Shown here: piece after piece, positions 58,520-64,000 of the stretch
How the letters are laid out: each line of letters starts with the position of its first letter
How positions within the stretch are numbered: the stretch's first letter is position 1
Assembly: GCA_016707115.1 (NCBI GenBank)
Contig: JADJIH010000001.1
Location: forward strand, 434,001-498,000
Reading direction: 5' to 3'
DNA length: 64,000 nucleotides
DNA from: Ignavibacteriales bacterium
Lineage (GTDB): Bacteria; Bacteroidota; Ignavibacteria; Ignavibacteriales; Ignavibacteriaceae
Notes under the pieces: generated by a model
What the model was told of the DNA's origin: nothing
Seen by the model: the letters and a program-made list of their open reading frames with translations, nothing else
The model's database searches: none
Position numbers and translations under genes: made by a program

Positions 58520-59740
58520 TTAAATGAGTTTAATGAATTTACGTTTGCCAACTTTAAGAATCATTCCTGATTTTACAGAAATACTACTTTGAACATCGCT
58601 TATTTTTTCTCCATCGATAGAAACGCCGCCTTGAGTTAACAATCTGCGTGCTTCACCTTTTGATGGAGCGAAATTTACTAAAATTATTAAATCTAAAATA
58701 TTGATATCTTTTTTATCACCAACATTAAATTCTTCAATTTCATCAGGCAAGCCTTTGTTTATGAAAATATTATCAAATTCCTGTTGTGCAATTTCTGCTG
58801 CTTCCTGATTATGATACATTGTAACAAGAGTTCTTGCAAGTTCACGTTTAATATCTCTTGGATTGGTATTCCCATCAGATAATTGTGATTTTACTTCTGC
58901 AAGTTTTTGATTAGATACATTTGTTGCTAATTCAAAATACTGATAAATGAGATTATCCGGAATTGATAATGTTCTCCCAAAAATCTGTGAAGGTTCATCA
59001 GAAATTCCAATATAGTTATCATAAGATTTACTCATCTTTTCAACACCATCAATTCCAACTAACAAAGGCATTGTTAAAATCACTTGCGGTTCAATTCCAT
59101 ATTCACGCTGAATATCTCGGCCAACAAGTAAATTAAATTTCTGATCGGTTCCGCCAAGTTCAACATCACTTTCAATCGCTACTGAATCCATAGCCTGGGC
59201 AAGAGGGTAGAGAAACTCGTGAACACTGATCGGCTCACCAGCTTTAAATCGCTTTGTAAAATCATCACGTTCAATCATTCTTGCAACTGTGTATTTGGAA
59301 GCAAGTTTAATTACATCCTCAAAAGACATTTTACCAAGCCACTCTGAGTTGTAAACAATTTTAGTTTTTTCTTTATGTAAAATTTTTGATGCTTGTTCAA
59401 AATAACTGTTTCCATTTATTCTTGTTGCTTCAAGAGTAAGGGCAGGGCGAGTTGCATTTCTTCCGGATGGATCGCCAATCATTCCTGTAAAATCACCAAT
59501 AATTAATATTGCCTGATGACCAAGTTCCTGAAACTGTGCAAGTTTTCTGATTACAACGGAATGTCCAATATGTAAATCAGGTCTGCTCGGATCGCAGCCA
59601 AGTTTAATGTTTAACGGTTTAGAAGTCTTTAATGATTTTTCAATTTTCTTAACAAGTTCATCTTCAGGAATTATCTCAACAACACCACGTTTGATAATAT
59701 CCATTTGTTCATTTAATGAAGGGAATTTTACTGCACTCAT
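58520..59740 (-). CDS. tyrS: tyrosyl-tRNA synthetase
   Basis: Class I synthetase of 406 residues, TyrRS of the longer bacterial type. LGCDPSRPDLHIGHSVVIR (HIGH) near residue 45, GDFTGMIGDPSGR, ELGGTDQKFNLLVGRD, EKMSKSYDNYIGI (KMSKS) near 230. A C-terminal S4-like domain (PSKGEARRLLTQGGVSIDG) is present. It stands 41 bases downstream of smpB. Confidence 0.97.
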   Translation of the reverse strand: MSAVKFPSLNEQMDIIKRGVVEIIPEDELVKKIEKSLKTSKPLNIKLGCDPSRPDLHIGHSVVIRKLAQFQELGHQAILIIGDFTGMIGDPSGRNATRPALTLEATRINGNSYFEQASKILHKEKTKIVYNSEWLGKMSFEDVIKLASKYTVARMIERDDFTKRFKAGEPISVHEFLYPLAQAMDSVAIESDVELGGTDQKFNLLVGRDIQREYGIEPQVILTMPLLVGIDGVEKMSKSYDNYIGISDEPSQIFGRTLSIPDNLIYQYFELATNVSNQKLAEVKSQLSDGNTNPRDIKRELARTLVTMYHNQEAAEIAQQEFDNIFINKGLPDEIEEFNVGDKKDINILDLIILVNFAPSKGEARRLLTQGGVSIDGEKISDVQSSISVKSGMILKVGKRKFIKLI

Positions 59741-59781
59741 TTTGTGATTTTAGTCTTTCAATTTTTTAATCTTTAAATCTT

Positions 59782-60240
59782 TTAATACTTGATTTTACGT
59801 TCCTGATCTCTTTGAAAATCTCTTTTAGCAATATCTGCTCTTTTATCATAAACTTTTTTGCCTTTAGCAAGCGCTATCTCAACCTTAACTCTGCCATTTT
59901 TGAAATAAAGTCTAAGCGGAACTAAAGTCAATCCTTTTTCTTTTGTCTTGCCAATCAGCTTTCTTATTTCTGATCGGTTCATCAACAATTTTCTATCACG
60001 AGTTGGAATGTGATTATTTATGTTGCCTTGCTTGTATTCACTTATGTGCAAACTTAGCAGCCAAACTTCATTATTTTGGATTAAAGCATAGCTATCAACA
60101 AGATTTGCCTTACCTTCACGTAAAGCTTTAACTTCGGTTCCTACTAAAACAATTCCTGTTTCAATGGTTTGTATAATGGCAAATTCGTGTCTTGCTTTAC
60201 GATTAACCGCAATATTTTTTTCGTCCGTTTGCTGTTTCAT
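59782..60240 (-). CDS. smpB: SsrA-binding protein
   Basis: Partner of tmRNA in ribosome rescue. It is 152 residues from ATG 60240 (MKQQTDEKNIAVNRKARHEF); the frame's earlier Met adds 7 doubtful residues. Matches: GIVLVGTEVKALREGKANL, DSYALIQNNEVWLLSLHISEY, LTLVPLRLYFKNGRVKVE, GKKVYDKRADIAKRD. Normal length. Confidence 0.96.
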   Translation of the reverse strand: MKQQTDEKNIAVNRKARHEFAIIQTIETGIVLVGTEVKALREGKANLVDSYALIQNNEVWLLSLHISEYKQGNINNHIPTRDRKLLMNRSEIRKLIGKTKEKGLTLVPLRLYFKNGRVKVEIALAKGKKVYDKRADIAKRDFQRDQERKIKY

Positions 60241-60335
60241 TTTGTTCAAATTGGAAAACAAAAATCAACTTAAATGAGTTAAAATGCAAGAAAAGATTCG
60301 ATCAGAGATAATTAAACTTTCAATCCGAAATTCAT

Positions 60336-60815
60336 TCAAGTTTTTAATGCATCAGTCATTGTATTTTCAGTTTTTGGAGCATTATAAAGAAAATACTTAA
60401 ATAAAGTAACGTATATAATAAATGGACTAAAAACATTAATTACTAAAATGTTAATAAAGCCAAAACCAAAGACAAATAAAAATGATAGGATAACTAAAAC
60501 AGTATTAATATAAAATGTTAGAATGAGGGATTTATATCTCAATGCAGTAATAAAATCATTTTCAGTTTTTTCCTTTGTAAAAGATATAAAAAACAGCCCT
60601 ACTAATATTAATAGGGCTGTTAATTCTTCAGAAACGTGATTTTCAATTACTTTAAAGTAATTAGTTTCAAAGTATTTAGAATAAACTGCAAATACTTTGA
60701 TGTTTAATAATTCCAGTTTAATACCAAAATAAAACCTTATAACCCCAAGTACTATTCCAAATAAAAGAATTATCCACCCATAGATTCTAAATTTATTTGG
60801 TAATAGTAATTTCAA
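60336..60815 (-). CDS. hypothetical membrane protein
   Basis: A 159-residue protein with four hydrophobic segments (GWIILLFGIVLGVI, LTALLILVGLFFISF, SLILTFYINTVLVILSFLFV, NILVINVFSPFIIYV). No family recognised. It follows a lipoprotein gene on the same strand after 17 bases, so the pair may be one unit. Confidence 0.6.
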   Translation of the reverse strand: MKLLLPNKFRIYGWIILLFGIVLGVIRFYFGIKLELLNIKVFAVYSKYFETNYFKVIENHVSEELTALLILVGLFFISFTKEKTENDFITALRYKSLILTFYINTVLVILSFLFVFGFGFINILVINVFSPFIIYVTLFKYFLYNAPKTENTMTDALKT

Positions 60816-60832
60816 AGATATTTTCTAGTCAA

Positions 60833-61513
60833 CTAGTTAGTATAATCAGTAAAAAAGTATGAACTTGCTTTTGAACCGTCTTCCATTTCTATTTCAAACC
60901 ACACTAATCCAAATTTATGGTTTACACGGTAAACAATATTTTTAATGCCTGGAATTTGTGGATCTTCTTCAACCTTAATTGTCTTTATATCATAAAAACC
61001 ATAGGGAAAATCATCCTGATCAGTTCTTTCTGTTACAGTTCTTACAATATCCACACCTTCTGAATTTTTAATTGGATATGTATCGCCAACCTTCGCATCA
61101 AATTTTGCTATGGTGTGAAATTTACCTGATTTAGTAAAAAAGTTATAATCCTGAATACCTTCAGAAGTGCTTTTAAATGATAGATCAACATTTATTTTTC
61201 CATTTTGATCTTTGTAATTGCTAGGAACAGCATCGTTAATCACATCTAAAGCAGGAATTTGTGTTAGATCAGCTTTAACTCTCATTGTAACAACACCGTT
61301 ATTATTACTAACGATATAAATAGAATCCCCAACGTCATAATAATTATTCCCAACTTTTACAGATGCTCCAAAAGTATTTCCAACAGTATTGATTCCTATA
61401 TTTGTTTCACCGTTAATTACATTCGGATCGCTTGACTCATCATCTTTTGGATCGCAAGAAATGAAAATCACAGAAAAAAACAAAAGTGCAAAAATGAAAT
61501 GTAAATTTTTCAT
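60833..61513 (-). CDS. hypothetical lipoprotein
   Basis: A 226-residue lipoprotein: FALLFFSVIFISCDPKDDE, with the lipobox Cys near residue 20, then acidic residues. The mature part is beta-rich (VKVGNNYYDVGDSIYIVSNN, YGFYDIKTIKVEED, IVYRVNHKFGLVWFEIEM). It resembles many Ignavibacteria exported proteins of unknown role. AGGGAG lies 10 bases before the ATG. Confidence 0.6.
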   Translation of the reverse strand: MKNLHFIFALLFFSVIFISCDPKDDESSDPNVINGETNIGINTVGNTFGASVKVGNNYYDVGDSIYIVSNNNGVVTMRVKADLTQIPALDVINDAVPSNYKDQNGKINVDLSFKSTSEGIQDYNFFTKSGKFHTIAKFDAKVGDTYPIKNSEGVDIVRTVTERTDQDDFPYGFYDIKTIKVEEDPQIPGIKNIVYRVNHKFGLVWFEIEMEDGSKASSYFFTDYTN

Positions 61514-61752
61514 AAAGATCTCCCTTGATTAAAATGAATGTTGTTTTTAGAAATGTTTTCCCTTTTGTAGTGTGCCAGAAATAATTATTGTTATTGCTAA
61601 TAGAAAATTAGTTTTCTGTGTTATAAAAAACAATAATCCAACTGATAATCGATAAACCAATATTTCAAGTGAAAACGAATGACGAAATTCCATATCAAGA
61701 AATTGAACTTTATTCTCTATTTTTGCATCACAAAAAAAAGTTGGATAATTAA

Positions 61753-63587
61753 GTGAAGTTTAGAGCATTTCTCATTGTCATATTACTTGCAGGAATTAGT
61801 TCAGCTCAACAGTTTTCAATTGAGAGAATTGAACCACCAAATTGGTGGGTTGGAATGAAACACGATACCGTCCAAATTATGGTTTATGGTAAGAATTTGA
61901 GTGATGTTGAGCTTTATCCTCAACACGGACCAATTGAAATTATTAATGTTCACAAAGCTGAAAGTCCAAATTATCTTTTTATCGATTTAGCGATCTCACC
62001 AGAAATTAAAACTGAATACAATTTTGAAATTGGGTTTTCGAAAGGGAATCAGGATACAGTTATAAAATATCCAATTCTTGATCGTGAAGATTCTAGAAAT
62101 AAATTTAAAGGCTTTAATCAGTCTGATGTAATGTATTTGATTATGGCGGATAGGTTTTGTGATGGAAATCCTGATAACAATAAGATAGGAGATAGCTTAG
62201 ATCAGTTTACTGCAAAAGATTTAAATGGAAGAAAAGGCGGAGATATTGAAGGAATAACTTCCAAACTTGATTACTTAAAAGATCTTGGAGTTACTTCTGT
62301 ATGGATTACTCCAATGTTAGAAAATAACATGTACATGAGTTACCACGGTTATGCTGCAACAGATTTATACAATATTGATCAACGTTTTGGGAGTAATGAA
62401 CTTTATAAAGAGCTTGTAAATAAGGCTCACGATAAAGGTTTGAAAATAATTATGGATCACGTTTCAAATCATATCGGTATAAATCACTGGTGGATGAAAG
62501 ATTTACCATTCGCAAGTTGGATAAACGGTACTGTTGAAAATCATCTTCCGGCAAATCACAACAAAATGACTTTTCCTGATCCATACAGTCCGGGTGAATC
62601 AATTGATTTAACCTGGGATGGCTGGTTTACAAATTATATGGTTGATTTGAATCAGGCAAATCCATTTCTAAAAAAATATCTAATCCAAAACACAATTTGG
62701 TGGATTGAGTATTTAGGAATTGATGGAATTCGTGAAGACACTTATCCGTATTGTAACCAATATGCAATGGCTGATTGGAATAAAGCGATATTAGATGAAT
62801 ATCCAAACTTTAATATTGTTGGAGAAATCTGGACAGGTGAACCTGCTTATCTTGCAGCGTATCAACAGAAAAATAAATTTGGTGTTCATCTGGATACTCA
62901 TCTTCCTTGTGTTACTGATTTTGCTTTGTCTGATGCATTTCGAAATTACCTTAGCGGAAAAAAAGGATTAGAAGGAATTTTAATACACTTGCGCAGGATT
63001 TTCTTTACTACGATCCAAATAATCTCCTAACATTTTTTGATAATCATGATATTTCCCGCGGATTATTTGTTGCGAATAATGATATCGAGAAATATAAAAT
63101 TGCACTTACAATTCTGTTAACAACCAGAGGCATACCAAAAATATTTTATGGATCTGAAATTGGAATTGTTGGAGAAGAGCATCACGGAACAATACGCTCA
63201 CCATTTCCCGGTGGATTTGAAAATGATTCACTTGATGCATTCTTAAGTTGCGATAGAACAGATTATCAGAACGATATTTTCAACTTCACACAAAATCTTT
63301 TGGAATTACGAAAAAATCATAAATCACTTTCTGAAGGAAAGTTAACTCATTTTTATCCCTTCGATAATGTTTACGTTTATTTCAGGGAAACTGATGATGA
63401 ATCAGCAATGATAATTGTAAATGGCAGTGATAAAGAATCTGAAGTTGATTTGAATAAGTACAAAGAAACTTTAGGAAAGACTTTAAAGATTGAGAATATC
63501 AAAACGAATGAAGTGACTGATATAACTCAAAACAAAAAAATAACAATAAAGAAAAAATCAGCAGAAATATTTTTGTTGATAAAATAG
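61753..63587 (+). CDS. GH13 alpha-amylase-family enzyme (frameshift)
   Basis: Exported neopullulanase/cyclomaltodextrinase-type enzyme with signal peptide FLIVILLAGISSAQ and an N-terminal Ig-like domain (IERIEPPNWWVGM). GH13 boxes: IIMDHVSNH (I), GIREDTYPY (II, nucleophile Asp), FNIVGEIWTG (III, Glu), TFFDNHDISRG (IV). Box IV is in another frame: TTTTAATAC near 62990 needs one more A to read GILNTLAQDFLYY. With that A it is one protein of about 611 residues. The break is probably an assembly error. An MFS transporter follows 22 bases on. Confidence 0.92.
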
Positions 63588-63609
63588 CACACTAACTAAG
63601 GCAAAATTT

Positions 63610-64000
63610 ATGTTAGAAATTCAGAAAAAACTTTCAAACTCATTTTATGCAATGCTTGCTTTACCCGCAACTGCTGTGGGCTTTGCACTATCCACACAAA
63701 TTGCTGCATTAAGCTGGATACTAAATAAAAAGTTTGGATTAAATATTCACGAAGTTTCATTCGTTTGGCTGGCTGGTCCGCTTGCTGGAATATTCGGACA
63801 GGTAATAGTTGGAATGATAAGCGACAACGTTTGGTTTTTAGGCGGACGAAGAAGACCATTTATTATGATTGGCGGAATTGTTGGTGCATTAATGTTTTTA
63901 GCTCTTCCGCAAATCGGAGTTATTTCTGAAGCCACAGGAATTACAAGTATAATCTTGATTGCTTCTGTAATTGCTCTGCTTTTGGATTTATCAGTTAACG
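63610..64000 (+). CDS. MFS transporter, SLC45/maltose-type (3' end outside window)
   Basis: The first 130 residues of a sugar transporter: SWILNKKFGLNIHEVSF, then VWLAGPLAGIFGQVIVG and MISDNVWFLGGRRRPFIMIG. The R-R-R-P-F loop between TM2 and TM3 is typical of SLC45-like sucrose/maltose carriers. Four hydrophobic segments are present before the edge. Being downstream of a GH13 enzyme it probably imports the released maltose or maltodextrin. Confidence 0.85.
   Translation, partial: MLEIQKKLSNSFYAMLALPATAVGFALSTQIAALSWILNKKFGLNIHEVSFVWLAGPLAGIFGQVIVGMISDNVWFLGGRRRPFIMIGGIVGALMFLALPQIGVISEATGITSIILIASVIALLLDLSVN

Overview
The window is AT-rich and densely coding. It looks like a chromosomal piece of a member of the Ignavibacteria (Bacteroidota/Chlorobiota group). 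Inferred pointers are several secreted proteins ending in the YPNPFNPST-type T9SS type A sorting signal, a TonB-dependent receptor, a pyruvoyl-dependent arginine decarboxylase and frequent lipoproteins. The species cannot be named from the sequence. No rRNA or CRISPR array is present. There is one tRNA (Leu, anticodon CAA, minus strand).

Layout. 0-4.9 kb: end of guaB, a glycosyltransferase, purD, and a half-length DNA polymerase III alpha-like gene. 4.9-11.4 kb (minus strand): a MauE/DoxX-like and rhodanese pair, a lipoprotein, and two T9SS-exported proteins, one with about nine YD-type repeats. 11.9-16.3 kb: DUF72, an L,D-transpeptidase-like protein, then three small envelope proteins separated by structured repeats. 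16.5-25.3 kb is accessory in character: an operon of two tiny peptides plus a sigma-like gene split by a stop codon, an hsdM remnant, a tight ADP-ribosylglycohydrolase / small alarmone hydrolase / pentapeptide cluster, a large BNR-repeat protein, a pentapeptide pseudogene, a NYN-LOTUS protein, and an integrase remnant beside tRNA-Leu. 25.5-35.5 kb: two small proteins, glnS and gltX converging on a strong terminator, a three-receiver histidine-kinase-like protein lacking the phosphoacceptor His, and a very large outer-membrane-type protein. 35.7-41.6 kb: a Nudix protein, a GH26 mannanase-like enzyme with REP-like repeats around it, and two decaying tandem copies of a T9SS right-handed-repeat protein.

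41.7-64 kb is mostly housekeeping: PfkB kinase, mtnA, recO, htrA, aroC, an MBL hydrolase, an acyl-CoA carboxylase beta subunit, and a LysM lytic transglycosylase. A TPP riboswitch then controls a TonB receptor / thiamine pyrophosphokinase / SSS symporter operon, read here as thiamine uptake and activation. The minus-strand block smpB-tyrS-pdaD-terC follows, and the window ends with a GH13 enzyme next to an MFS transporter (alpha-glucan use).

Four otherwise well-conserved genes (htrA, aroC, terC, GH13) are each broken by a single-base length change in an A/T run. Sequencing or assembly error is the simplest explanation, so those breaks should not be taken as biology without read support.
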